Notes: generated from the letters alone by a model not told the origin. A DNA stretch of 64,000 nucleotides from Punctularia strigosozonata HHB-11173 SS5 (GCF_000264995.1 NW_006767435.1:302042-366041); one strand, 5' to 3'. Numbered from the stretch's first letter, positions 37,106-48,725 are shown. Program-made: numbers and translations.

Positions 37106-39529
37106 ATGTGTAGGCTGCACCCCCCGACACAGCCTGGGAATGGCGTTCATGGGAGGAGGCGGAGCGTCGACGTCGGGGGCCTGTCGCTCGCGATGCAGGG
37201 AGAGGGCTACGGGCACGGATGGGGAGGCTGGGAGGAAAATGAGATTGGGGAGGTCCGGTGCGCATCGTAAAGACATGAATCACGATAAATATTGACGCCT
37301 GGTCTTGCACGAAACAGCTACGCGGAATTACTGAGCGATATGTATACAGCTACTAGAAATGCCGCCACTGGTCAGGATATTGATGTGTACGTGTGATATT
37401 GGATTGCTAGCTCGCAGCTGACGGACTGATTTCACTAGGCCGCCATTGGAGATATCAGACGAGACCAGGAATCACCTCATACGGTTACTCGACAAATGGG
37501 ATTTTGAACCGCATAAACTTTCCGAAGAAGAAATGGTCGCTTGTAGCCTTATCTTGTTCGAGGCATTGCTCCGCGTGGAGGGTATGCGTGATACCATTGG
37601 TGTATCAATGGGTGAGTCGCATATTGCTTCTCTTTTCTGCCTCACGTCCAATGCACCACGCACCCGGAGGTCATTATTAGACGCTTAAACATATCTTGTT
37701 GCTTACGCTATTAATGCAGATGAACTGTCTTCTTTTCTCTCTCACCTCAGGCGCGTCTATCGCACGCAGAACTCCTATCATAACTTCCAACACGCACTGG
37801 ACGTCCTTCAAGCTACGCACATGTTCCTCAGCTCTGCAAACATCATCCCTCATGTATCAATACTCCTATCTGACGAACACCAATGGCAACCTACGAAGAC
37901 TCGCCTCAACTGTCACTTATCGAAGTTAACGAATCACGATCTTTTGGCGCTATATCTGGCGGCAATAGGACATGACGTTGGACATCCGGGATATTCGAAC
38001 GCATTTCTGGTAGCAAAACTTCCGCCTGTCACCTATCACTAGTTGCTGACGTTTGGTACAGAGAAACGCCAAAGCTCCGTTATCAGAGGTGTATGATGGT
38101 AAATCTGCCCTGGAGAATCTCCACTGCGCTCTACTTTTGCCTATCATGCGCCGCCATGGCCTAGGCCATCTCTTGGACCATCCCGCCTCTGGGTCGTATT
38201 TCCGTGAATTGCTGCTGAAAACGGTGCTTGCAACGGATATGAGCGTCCACGGTGATTTCATGCGACGGTTCAAGCAACTCTCTGATGGCGATTTGCACGT
38301 TAACGAGCAAGAAGAGAAGATTCTGATTTGCCAAGCTGTGGTGAAATGCGCTGACATCAGCAATCCTGTGAGTCCGTCATTATCAGTGCTTGGCCTGGTT
38401 CGTTGATGCGTTATCATTATAGTGCCGGCCAGTCTTGGTATCCCAACATTGGGCGGCAGCCCTGGGGATGGAATGGACGAATCAAGCCATGCTCGAGAAA
38501 CAGCTTGACCTTCCAAAAACAGTTTCCCCTGCCGAGGACCCTCTCATGGAGGCCAAGTCGCAGGTCTTCTTCATCGACACATTCGCTCTGCCGCTTTTCA
38601 CGCTTTTCTCCGACACTTTGCCTGGTTCGTCCTTGCTAGTTAAGTTGTGGCAGAGAAAGAAGGCTGATGTTCTCTGTTCATCAGATATGGATCCCTACAC
38701 TCGAAATTGTGCGGAAAACCTTGCATTCTGGCGTGCGAGATGTTCAGCGTTGTCGTCGGCACCTCGAATTGCCGAACCATCTCCCGCGACACCTTCACCC
38801 AACGCAGGAGTTAAACTCCGACCTCCTTCTCCTGCTCCCTCCGTCGCCTCCGTCTCGGAGGAGTTCCTGAACGCCTTCCCTCTGGCTCTCCCCACTGTAC
38901 TATTTTCACCGCCCGATGAGGAGCTCGAGTCGTCGAACTCCGCTCGTTCCCGCTCTCCCAGTCCGAGCCGGACCCCCGTCAGCACGACGTCGGAACCGAC
39001 CTACCTTCGCGCACGCACCCCTTCGCCTACGCCTTCCATGCCAGGTGCCTGGCCTTCTACGCCTCCGGGAACACCACCTCTCTCTCCTGATTCACCGCGT
39101 ACCCAAACTCCTCGCTCGGACACCTTCTCTTTCCCGGCTGTCCATCTGCGGACGATCAGCGTGTCGAGCTCGGCCAGCGTCGCGTCTCACGGCACATCAC
39201 ATAGCGGCCTGACGTCAGGCGGAAACGCTGCGATACGAACTGCGAACGACATGGGTCTCCGAACGAAGCAAAGCCTCAAGAACTTCCACCGATATCGTAA
39301 CTCGTGGAGCGCTTCACGTTTCCTCGACTCCGAGCCTGGTCCAACTTTGCCCGCGCTCAATACCAAGGATAGCAAGGCTCCCTGCGAAGGGGTGCCTCCG
39401 AACCACTTCGACGGGGGAGAACCTCCTGTAACGAACACGTGCTTTCCCGTCGTCGCCGCACCCCCGCTGTCGCTCGAGACCGGATTGAGGTCGACTCCGC
39501 CGACAAGAATCACCACTGCGTCAGGATAG
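37106..39529 (+). CDS. PDE2: class I cyclic nucleotide phosphodiesterase
   Basis: Seven exons (37106-37257, 37318-37386, 37439-37611, 37720-38009, 38062-38367, 38423-38624, 38685-39529) give 678 residues. It hydrolyses cAMP to AMP. The HD-type metal site is intact: YHNFQHALDV near residue 152, IGHDVGHPG near 216, LATDMSVHGDF and KCADISNP near 326, then SQHWAAALGMEW. The catalytic domain spans about 110-440; the remaining 240 residues are Ser/Pro-rich and disordered. The N-terminus carries RRRSVDVGG, a consensus PKA site, suggesting feedback by PKA. The start at 37106 has a good context but is tentative, since the frame is open further upstream and earlier exons are possible. It follows adenylate cyclase on the same strand. 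Confidence 0.9.
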
Positions 39530-39873
39530 CAGGATCTGTCCTTCCCGTGGTGCGAGGTTTCTGTACATAGATTCTTGCCTATATTTTATTTCCCGTTTTC
39601 CCGTGCTTTCGGCGTTGCCTCGGTGTTTCCTCTCTCTGCCAAGAATGTATCTTGAATACCCGGCTTGCAACATCACTGTAGTAGAAACGGACGGGTGCTG
39701 CGTACCCATGTGCATCTTGTATCAATGAATAACGGCTCGGTCGGTGATTGAATCAAAATGGATCTATTCTGTAACGCGTATTGATGGTCGCGCGGGGCCT
39801 TTGAAGACGTTCAACCAGTAAACGATTGCAGCAAAGGAGGTTACAACGAGACGCATCGTAGCAACGTAGGCTG
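39530..39873. other. 3' region between converging genes
   Basis: 344 bp holding the phosphodiesterase 3' UTR and the downstream end of the minus-strand kinase region. Nothing else seen. Confidence 0.5.
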
Positions 39874-40122
39874 TCACGACATGTCCTCGTCTTCAGACGA
39901 TGTTGCCTCCGATAAATCACCCTCGAATGGATCCTGTATGGCTTTACTTTCGGACGCAGTGGCAGGAGCCTTTGGAACGTGCATGATAGCGTTCTTTTCG
40001 ACACCATTTCGGGGGTTTGAGGGTGAACTGCGTGCCCTAGATTGAGGCGCCAATTGAGGTATGAGCCCCCCGGCATCTTCATCCTCGTGGTCAGTGGTAA
40101 GATCGCTATCGCTCGATTCGAC
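39874..40122 (-). CDS. tail exon resembling the end of the DUF6697 gene
   Basis: An 83-codon minus frame follows a GGGCAG acceptor and ends in PFEGDLSEATSSEDEDMS at a TGA (39874-39876). The DUF6697 gene nearby ends in LFEGDLSDMSASEDEHT. Both have a Ser/Pro/Lys-rich stretch with VPKA before the motif. An upstream exon (40268-40185, LGKSRVLRAALLGPVTPKK) joins it in phase 0. It may be the true C-terminus of the kinase gene, or a leftover of a duplicated DUF6697 gene. The other open frame across the same DNA (39753-40130) lacks this similarity. Confidence 0.45.
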   Translation of the reverse strand, partial: VESSDSDLTTDHEDEDAGGLIPQLAPQSRARSSPSNPRNGVEKNAIMHVPKAPATASESKAIQDPFEGDLSEATSSEDEDMS

Positions 40123-40299
40123 CTGCCCAACCAGTCAGCGCGTGGTAGATCTCGATATCATCAAACAGCAACAAGAAGACGTACCCCACTAAGAGGTGAA
40201 AGGCTTCGCAGTTTCTTGGGAGTGACAGGACCCAGGAGAGCTGCTCGCAAGACGCGTGATTTACCGAGCTGGGAAGTAGTATGTAAGATCGTCGTTCAC

Positions 40300-42826
40300 C
40301 TATATACAAGAATTCGACATTACCCGTGAAGGCGGGGGGCGCTTACGCGTGATTTCGACACAGTCAATTATCCACCTGGATCTGCGTTGGACGGGAGCCG
40401 TCTGGGTTCGTTGATGCTCATACTGAGATTGAAACCTCGTCTTGTACAAACGAGGCGCTTGCATGCATGAAAGTAACGAAGCTGCAGATGGGCGCTGGTC
40501 TGGGTTTTCCAACCAACAGGAAACCAGAATGCCCCAGAAGTTCTCGGCGTAGACGTGCATTGGGAAGAGATCCTCAGCGGGCCGAGTGGGCCGAGCTCCC
40601 CGAGCCACTTCGAAGACAACGGACACGTCCCGGCGTATTTCAGCGAATGGCTTGTGCAGAGTTATCATCCAGAACCTCGGATTGAGTGACCGCGATATGA
40701 CGATTGGAGTCGGGGTCACCGTACCTCATAGAATAAGCATCCGAGCGAATAAACGTCGCTGGCGGTGGTTCTGCGTACGTGCTCCCAAGCAGATTGCAGC
40801 TCAGGTGCCATCCATCTGGGATTTCCAGTGCAACTCGAGGATGCATCTCCGCCATATTGCTCGACGAAAGAGATCAAGCCGAAGTCGGACACCACGGCCT
40901 GTTCTGTGGAGTCGACGAATACGTTGCACTATGACTTCCATCTCAGCGGGCAAGTTCTTGCGTATGCCAACGCATGAGTTACCGCTCGGAGATCACCGTG
41001 TATCAATTTGTTCTCGTGAAGATAGCAAACACCTTGCATAACCTCGATGCACTAAATCAACATTGTTAGAAGAGTGTGCAGTCGAGGATACACACCTACG
41101 TACTAGTCGCATCCGATCGACATTGTGAGGCCCCGAACGTCGGATGTAGTCCAACAGAGTACCATTGAGCATTAGTGGGGAGACCATGCACATATGCGGC
41201 TCGAAGGAATCTGTGTCAATCCCCAACAAGGGCAATATATGCGGGTGCTTCAGTTGCCGCCAAAAGAGAGCTTCACGAGCAAGTTTCTGAGCAAAAAGTC
41301 AGAAGGGGGAGCACCACCGCACTGTATAGCAGATATTACCTTACGAACCGTCTCCATGCTGCCATCGTGCGCGACGAGACGAAGCCTCTTGAGGGCCACT
41401 GGCTGTCCCTCGTATTCCGTGCCAAAGACATCCGCAAATGCTCCAGAGGTGCACGCCGGCATATCAATGCGTGACGTGTCATGTATGAGGCAGACTCTCT
41501 TCAAAAACAAGGAGGAGGGTGTCATATCGCTATCATTGGAGAGTCGAAGGAGAACCGAATAAGCTTGTGCCCTAAAAGACTCATATTGGTGTCGTAGATC
41601 GGCCAATGCTTCTCCGTCTGCATAATGACGGAATGGACCTGAACAATCGAGAAACTACAACGAATCAGCTCGCTCACTAAACGTGAAGTCATCATCATCT
41701 ACCTCTTGAAGCAGATTCATAAAGCTATTGGCATCATCAGCTCTGAGTTGATAAATCCTCGCACGAAGGTGTTCTGTCGTGACACAGTCATGTAGCTCTC
41801 GGCAAACTCGTACTTCATCCTGGTTCATGGCGGACGTGACCCTCTCGTCTTCAAATAAGCCTAGGTGGTAGCACAGCTAACGATGCGCATGAGAATAACG
41901 ACAATGAAATCTTGTGTATGCTGACCGATGCTAACCACGCCACCAGGGCACGGAAGGACACGAGTTGTCGAAGGGCGTCCGCTATTGAGTACGTCCGGCA
42001 GATATCCTCTAGCTCAGAAGCATATCTATTGGCATAACTCATGTTCAAGGGACTTTTACTTTCTATGACTCAGCTGCCTCACTTTTCAATTTTGACGTCG
42101 GGTATGATGTAAGCGTGAAGCTGAGGTTCGCGGGGAGCAATGTATTCCTCTAGAGCGTTCAACACATTCTGAAGAGGCGATCCCGGAGTGTGCTATTGAT
42201 TAGCTGCTATCGTACGACGAGACACATACTGATATGCTCACCAAACACATGGTAGAGCGTTTGCATCTTCCATTCATGTCCACGAGTCTGCGTCGTACGT
42301 CGGCCACAGCTGAGTGATTTCGTTGACGAAGTGTCCCGAATATTCCTGTCTACGAACCTGGGACCTCCGTGCATGGCAACATTGGCAGTCCTCCGGCATC
42401 AATGGGCTGCGCATAGGTGCCGATCCGTGCTGGTTTATGCGGTTCGCTATCCATCAGATATCTCCAGCCCGGAGTGATGTTCGACGGTTCCATTAACGTG
42501 TGTCCGAGTCTGGGCTCCACCTTCATGGAGAGGGTTTGGAAATCCGAACCAATATCCGCGGGCGAACGTTCGAGGGGCACTGGCGCAGGGACTGGCCAAT
42601 CGAAGCTGGGTGAGCGCTTGATCGGTCGAGGCACGGACTCGGACATGCTCTTGCTGAGAGAGGGCGGTCCTAGCGATAGTAGTGTGCGCGCAGACGCTAT
42701 AGCAGAGGAACACAACGAGCGATTGGAATGGTCGGGGCCAAGCGAAAGACCGCGGGTTGCGGTACTGTATCTGACCGCGTGCGACACCACAACCCGGCGA
42801 CAAGCTACATAAGCGCTGAGAATCAA
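40300..42826 (-). CDS. tyrosine-kinase-like (TKL) protein kinase with helical N-terminus
   Basis: Exons from 42826: 42826-42358, 42309-42242, 42192-42083, 42037-41926, 41876-41703, 41654-41340, 41286-41104, 41051-40983, 40928-40725, 40650-40424, then unresolved C-terminal exons (a read-through would stop at 40300). About 600 residues. The N-terminal third is Ser/Pro-rich, the middle helical and unrecognised. The kinase domain has a glycine loop SGAFADVFG, the lysine in PVALKRLRL, a helix-C glutamate in REALFWRQL, IHGDLRACNVFVD (HGD instead of HRD, common in this fungal family), SDFGLIS, NPRWMAPEL and DVYSLGC. It therefore looks active. Five consecutive exons are multiples of three. Substrate and pathway unknown. 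Exon 1 start and the 3' end are the weak points. Confidence 0.75.
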
Positions 42827-43187
42827 ACGCTGTCGTCCATGGGACCTGATTAGTTCACGAAGTGCGAATAGGGATAGCCATCAGCTTGCCTGACTGCCCG
42901 TGTGAAGGCATCGTCGCTATCGCTTTCGAGGATGCGCGGTAAGACTTTCTTGCGTCATCAACAGCGGGCGGGATCCGGGCAGGCTCTGGGTGTGGCATTC
43001 ACGAATTCGTATTAGTGATCCCTTGGATAAGCACCTCCAAGTCATCCATATCCATGACTTATGCATGAGTCACAGCTGTCGATGAGTGGTAGTAAAGGTC
43101 CAAGTGGTGGTATGTTATCAGTTGTTCGCACGCATACATCGAAGTCGCGGCAGAACCGTACAAGGTAAGGAGGCAATCTCAGGCTTT
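42827..43187. other. gap between DUF6697 gene and TKL kinase
   Basis: 360 bp between two minus-strand genes. It should hold the DUF6697 3' UTR and the kinase promoter. No frame or repeat of note. Confidence 0.5.
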
Positions 43188-46169
43188 TCACGTATGTTCG
43201 TCTTCGGACGCGGACATGTCGGACAAATCACCCTCGAATAAGCTGGCATACGTGTCCTCAGCTGGCCCTTTCTCCAGCGGAGGAGGAGAGGCCTTCGGTA
43301 CTTTAGGTTTCGGAGCCTTGCGCGGGGAAGGTTGTATTTCGGCACTTGCGAAGCTGTCCATGCGCGATTGTACGACGCTGGCGAAGTTGTCGTCGTATTC
43401 GACGAATTGCAACCCGATCACGTCGAGCTCCTGTGAGCATCGTCAGCACTGCACGATCGCTTGCAAAGGCCATGGAATGACTGCATACTTCGTCACCCCG
43501 CTTCAAGGATAGCAGCACATCCTGCAATACAACGAGCGCAGGGTCCCCGGGTTTAGTAGACTTTATCTTCTGCACAGCTTCTACAGTGTTGAGCGTAGTC
43601 GTCGGTCTGCCGCATTTGCGCAGATACATTCGCGCGATGCAGCGGATATGTTCCACATATTTTCTGCTACGGAGGAGCTTCTGACCCCACCATCTCTGGA
43701 CCTAGTCGGAGACAAGGCGGAGGGTCAGGACGTGCACATGACGGCAGTGAAAGGCGCCAGGCAAATTGACGTACCTCCGTGGACTGCGCCTCAAACTCCT
43801 CCACAGTCAAAGAGTCCAGCTTTCGGCATTTGTACTGGCCAAAGTACCGCCACAGTTGCGACGACACGGGTTTGGAGCGACCCGCCGGGGTGGGGACGAA
43901 GAGCGCGACCGAGGTAAAGTCTATAACCCTCTTCGATACGAACAGCCCGAACTGGCCCGGGTTTTGTGGCAGAGTCGGATTCACCTAATATACACATGAT
44001 GAGCACTGCGTACAGGTCATATCGGTCCAACAACCAACCTCTCGTGTAATGAATAGAGCAGGACGCTGGCCCCCGCCCGATAGTTTTGCGTACACCAGAA
44101 GATCGTGGTCGCTACACTGGAATGCGTGCCCGAAACACTTCCTCGAGGTGACAACGGGTGGTTTGTCCACCAGAGTTGATCGTAGGTCCTTGACGCGTCT
44201 GGCGATAGACGCCTGCGATAAGATGATCGCTCGTTCCTTGTCTACATAGAGCTGGCAGGATATGAGCTTTGCGTCGATCCAAGCGACCTGATGTCGCAAC
44301 AGTGTAGAGATACCTTCGTTTCTTCGTCTCGAGAGGAGAAATCACGACCTCTCCGCGATTTTTCCGAGGACAGTGCAACGTTCAGAACGCCGACGAGGTC
44401 CGTTTGCTGCTGGAGGGGCATCTCGCGGCGCGGAGCTGTCTTCGCTCTGTCGGGCGGCGGAGGTGCGTCTGTCCGCCGCACCTTCGGGATCCTGTCCTTG
44501 GGGACGCGTACCTTCTTGAAGATAGCGGTCGAAGATTCGGGCATGTCACCGTGTTGACGTGCTTTAGACGACTGCGGACGAGGTACCTTCGCCAACGCCG
44601 CGCTCCGTGGTACACCTAAAGGCTGCGTCCCGGTCGTCAGCGTGCGCACTTGTAGCGAAACGTATCGCTCGGCTTACCGGGCCCGTTTTGAGACGTTTCG
44701 GCGGAGGGCCCAACCGCAAGGGGGCGGGGGATGCCCGTTTGGCTGGGATGTCTGCAACGGAGTCCCCTATGATCGCGGTCTACGCGATGGCATCAGACAC
44801 CAGATGATTTCGTCCGTTACAATGGACTTACCGCAGCAGGCGGCTGAGTGGAAGCGGCCTGAGGTGGAGGCGAAGGCGTAAGTTCCGAGAGAGGAGTATC
44901 ATGACCTGACCGCAAGGGGGAAGGAGGAGCCTGACTCCCTTGACTGGCGACCTACGTTAGGGCGTTAGATAGGCACGATTTTTTCCACCTGGAGATTGAC
45001 ATACCTTCGCAGGTAGCTTAAGGGAAGGTTCGCGAGATGAAGGTAGAGTTGAGAGGTGTGAGAGCGCGGTGTCGTCTTCGTCATCGTCTTCCGATTCGGG
45101 GGTGAGGTCGCTCTCGCTCGTCTCGCTCTGCGCCGGCGATAACTACATGTTAAAGACGCGACGGAGGACAGGGATACGTACTGCCAGACGCAGGGGAAGC
45201 CGTAGCCGCTTGGACTGGGCGGGTGTTGAGTAAGGAAGTTTCGTGGCTGGGCGCCTTCCCGGTTTTCCGACCTAAAGAAATGTTGCGTTGTCAGATTATC
45301 GCGGCCCGAACGCTCGAAGGGGGTATTTACGCGAGGAGGGCGCCAGTATGTCAATTCGACGCCATCGAATACTTCTTTCGGCCTGCGCTTGATTGGACGA
45401 GGAGGGGCCTTGTCAGGCACCCGATCGGAGCGGAGTGAGGTGAGCACGGGCTCGCTGTCCACGTTGATTGCAGAGGAAGGGTGAGGTGATGGCGCTGACC
45501 GGGGTTTTCGAGGTTTCGTAGAGGAGGCCGATGCCGATTCTTCCCTCTGGCGCTGTTCGAGACATCGTATAAGGAGGATAGGCACGGTCGTTCGAGCAGC
45601 AAACTCACCCTGGGTCGCCCCGGGCCTCTCTTCGCGGGTTTCGCTACATCGGCTTGGATTGGCGTTGGCGCGTCGAACGCGCCGACGTCCGTGGTGGCTG
45701 GTGTGCGGTCACGATCGACGACGGGGATCCCGGATATAAGGGTGGCGGTTGTGACGGTCGATGCACTCGCGATGGAGTTCGCGTCCGATTCCCCGCGTCC
45801 GAGTTGCGCCTGCGCCTGCAAATGCTCTATGGTCGCCCTCAACGCGTCGCGCTCGGCGGTGATGGCGTCGACGTTCGCGAGCTGCGTGTTCGCGTGCGCC
45901 TGCAGTAGCTCCACAGTCGCCCGCAAGGCGTCGCGCTCGGCGACGACGGCGTCGAGGTCAGTGCGAAACCGCTGGTCGAACACCTGCGTCTCGAGCTCGT
46001 CGACCCGGGTTTCGAGCTCGCCCCGCCGCGCGTCGCTCTCCGTCAGCCGGCGCTGCAGCTCCGCCTTCTCAGACCTGAAGCGATCGCGTTGGTCCTTGAC
46101 ATCTTGGAGCTGCTGGCTGCAGCTAGCGGGATGGCAGTCAGTGGAGGCTACGTTCGGGTCGGGATTCAT
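43188..46169 (-). CDS. coiled-coil protein with DUF6697-like domain
   Basis: Eleven exons give 806 residues: 46169-45609, 45552-45331, 45271-45182, 45142-45005, 44951-44832, 44779-44678, 44622-44314, 44251-44039, 43984-43775, 43701-43489, 43430-43188. Residues about 20-125 form a coiled coil (repeated AERDALRAT). A basic PAKRGPGRPR patch (AT-hook-like) ends exon 1. A long disordered, proline- and acid-rich linker follows. Exons 8-11 carry a basidiomycete-specific domain I recognise as DUF6697: QNPGQFGLFVSKR, LWRYFGQYKCRKL, LTVEEFEAQSTE, QRWWGQKLL and a helical end. The function of the family is unknown. The tail is EGDLSDMSASEDE. Every exon is a multiple of three, so all ten introns are phase 0. 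Intron 3 is only 39 nt. Confidence 0.82.
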
Positions 46170-46714
46170 TCAGGAGACAGAGGAGCGAGGCTGGGGCGTC
46201 TTACGGGTCGTGGAGGGTGGGCTCCAAGTCGAGGAAAACATATCGTTCCGACTGGATTTCATATCATGTGCGGGAGTCCGTGCTATACTGGGGCAAGCGC
46301 CTGTTGTTGGCAGTGGGTAAAGACAAACAAGCTATCACGGCCTCGAGGCTTTGCATCTCTACCACCATCAATGTGATTACCTCATTATCGCCGCTTTCAT
46401 GTTGTCAAGATCTGACCTACAATACAAAAGTTCACCGTTGATCGCTACCCAGAGCTTCATATATAACGGATATGATTCTAATGGTCCGTAGATGCTCCAC
46501 AAGTACACGAATATGAATGCGAAGCGGATCCGAGGCTAACGCCCAGAACGCTCACGAAATGATGGGGGGGAGGGGTATGGATTTGCGTGCAAAGATCCGA
46601 AGAAAAACGGGCGAACAAACAAGTGGTATACACATGCGACGAAAGCGAAGAAAACATGAAAAAAGCGCAAATCCGCTCGTAGGTCTCGGTCGTTCACTTC
46701 CTGCACCGTTGGCT
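46170..46714. other. gap between two minus-strand genes
   Basis: 545 bp. It holds the DUF6697 promoter side and the 3' UTR of the next gene. No supported coding frame or repeat. Confidence 0.5.
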
Positions 46715-48190
46715 TCATGAAATCGACACGGCGCTTGCAGCATCCGAATGAACCCCCTGGACCGCGTTGAGAGGCACGCTCGGCGCGCTCGCGCGGCTGC
46801 GCGTCCGAGGGCGCGGTGTCGCGGGTAGCCCCTGCGGCGTTCGAGGCCGCGGCACGGGCGGTGGTGCCGAGGGTAGCCCTTGCGGCGTTCGAGCGGAGAT
46901 GCCCTGCGGAAGAGGCGGGACCGGAGGCGCGACGGGTGGTCGCGGCAGCCTCCTTGGCTGCGGCGCGTGCGGCGCAGACGGCGGCTGAGGCAGAAGCCGC
47001 GGGACGGGCGGGGGCGGCGGGAACGCGGGCACGTTGTGCGCCCATGATGTCGGGGGCGCGCTGGGCGGCGGTCCGTCGTCCCGGCGATAGGACGGCGTCG
47101 CGGGGAGGGACATCGGGCGCGTCTGGCGCGGGAAGGAGACGGGCGGCATCGGGGCCGAGGTCGACGTCGACGTCGTAGATGGCGGGAGGGGGATGGCGAG
47201 CGCGGCAGCTGTGGCGAAGTCGGCGACGGCGTGGCCCGCGGAGCTCGCCGCGGCGGGCGAGACGGGGCTCTCCTCGGGCTGGATCCCGTATATCTGGAAC
47301 ATCTGCGCGCGGAGGAGGTTGGACGAGGAGGAGGTCTGGGTGTCCGAGCCGTACGGCCCCTCGGGCGAGCGCACGCTCGTGGAGCGGGAGAGACTGCCGC
47401 TGGCGGCGCGGCCTTCGCGGTCGGTCCAGAAGACGGAGCTGGCGGCGGCGGCGGAGACGGGTGTCGCAGAGCCGCCTTTCATGTTGAAGGGCAGGCTGCC
47501 GCGTTGGTCGGCGCCGAGCATGGTTGACGGCGGCGAGGAAGTGAAGGAGGACCGTTTCGTATTGACGGTCGCGGAGCGCGACGGGATGACGAGCGGCGAG
47601 GGCGAGGGCGGCTGCCGTACCTCTTCTTCGTGCTCTTGCTGCTCCTCCCGCGCTTTGGGCTCCTCAGGCCGCTGCTCCCGCTGTTCCGCACCTGCTTTCT
47701 CGTCTCCTGCTTCTTCCAGAGTCGGCGACGGCGTCGTCTCCTCCGTCACCGCCGGAAAACTCGGCTCTGCCCGCCGCCACTGCATATCCGCCGGAACCTG
47801 CGCGGGTCTGGTGGTATCCTCCGACGTCGAAGCCACCGACCCGCTCCTCAAGCGCGCCCCCGCCGCCCCCACCGCCTCGACGCCCCCCACCGCGGACTCG
47901 GCCGAGAACGTCGGGCGGTGTCCGAGCGCCGGACGTCCCGTCAAGAGGGGAAACCCCGACTCCTCCGTTATCGTGACGCTCCCGAGCCCCTCCCTGTCGT
48001 ACGCGAGGTCGACGGGGACCTCGCGCAGCTTCTCCGCCCACGCGTCCATCGACTCCCGGTCGAGCCCGAGCATGCGTGTCTCCCGCCGCTGCAACCGTCG
48101 GCGCCGGACGTAGGGGACGAGCACGGCGGCCAGCGCGACGGCGCAGAGGACGGCGCCGAGGATGAGACCGGTGACGACCGTCCAGGCCAT
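46715..48190 (-). CDS. single-exon membrane-anchored proline-rich protein
   Basis: An uninterrupted frame of 491 residues from the ATG at 48190. I prefer it over the upstream in-frame ATG at 48385 because it starts directly at a membrane anchor (VVTGLILGAVLCAVALAAVLV) followed by RRRRLQRR, an N-out, C-in signal-anchor pattern. The rest is disordered: acidic Glu-rich (about 180-220), Ser-rich, then strongly proline-rich, with ARTPQGLPSAPPPVPR-type units repeated near the end. No enzymatic domain. Proline-rich cytoplasmic tails often bind SH3 or WW domains; that is inference. It is the only long gene here without introns. Large plus-strand frames over it (47193-48113, 47630-48394) are shadows. 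Confidence 0.75.
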   Translation of the reverse strand: MAWTVVTGLILGAVLCAVALAAVLVPYVRRRRLQRRETRMLGLDRESMDAWAEKLREVPVDLAYDREGLGSVTITEESGFPLLTGRPALGHRPTFSAESAVGGVEAVGAAGARLRSGSVASTSEDTTRPAQVPADMQWRRAEPSFPAVTEETTPSPTLEEAGDEKAGAEQREQRPEEPKAREEQQEHEEEVRQPPSPSPLVIPSRSATVNTKRSSFTSSPPSTMLGADQRGSLPFNMKGGSATPVSAAAASSVFWTDREGRAASGSLSRSTSVRSPEGPYGSDTQTSSSSNLLRAQMFQIYGIQPEESPVSPAAASSAGHAVADFATAAALAIPLPPSTTSTSTSAPMPPVSFPRQTRPMSLPATPSYRRDDGPPPSAPPTSWAHNVPAFPPPPPVPRLLPQPPSAPHAPQPRRLPRPPVAPPVPPLPQGISARTPQGLPSAPPPVPRPRTPQGLPATPRPRTRSRASAPSVPLNAVQGVHSDAASAVSIS

Positions 48191-48725
48191 CTTCTCGTGT
48201 TCGATCGTAAGGATTCGTCGACCTCCAGGGTGGGTGGGGTGCGTAGATGGGTGGGCTTTGTGACAGACCGCGACTCGGGAAAACAAGGACAAAACAGGGG
48301 CCGAAAGGGATGGAAACGCGAAAGTTGGAAGGGCGAACGAAAGGCGGAAGGGCAAAGGGCGGACGCCGATGGCGATGCCCCGCACCCGTCTTAAAGCAGG
48401 GATACCAGGGATATCACGAAGGCGAGACTGATATATCGCCTCCCATGATGGCGCTTCGGGATGGGAGGGGCTATAGTTGGCCTCGCTGCTGTTGGGCGTG
48501 GCTGGGGCGGGCCTGCGCAGGTTCGCGGGCGACCGTGACGGCGCTGGATCAGGGAAGCTACCGCCGGATTGGCTCGACGGCTTCCCTGAGCTAACGGGCG
48601 CTCATCGCCCCGTTGTATCGCTGTGCTATACGCATCGATCTACTGGCATGAACGGGGACAGCATATGGTGTTCCTGTAAGTACCTTGTCAGGGACAGTGC
48701 TCGTGGACCGCGTGAGCGTACCGCC

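Noticed and set aside
39753-40130. Alternative 125-codon frame as the kinase C-terminus
   Set aside because: It is open, but the other frame reproduces the DUF6697 acidic tail, which is better evidence of coding.
44288-44313. 26-nt intron in the DUF6697 gene
   Set aside because: A GTATCT...ATCAG pair would fit the frame but is too short to splice. The same donor with the acceptor at 44252 gives a normal 62-nt intron in frame.
46767-48394. Large plus-strand frames opposite the membrane-anchored protein
   Set aside because: They run antisense to a long GC-rich coding frame and are rich in Arg, Gly and Ala; no domain. Shadows of third-position G/C.
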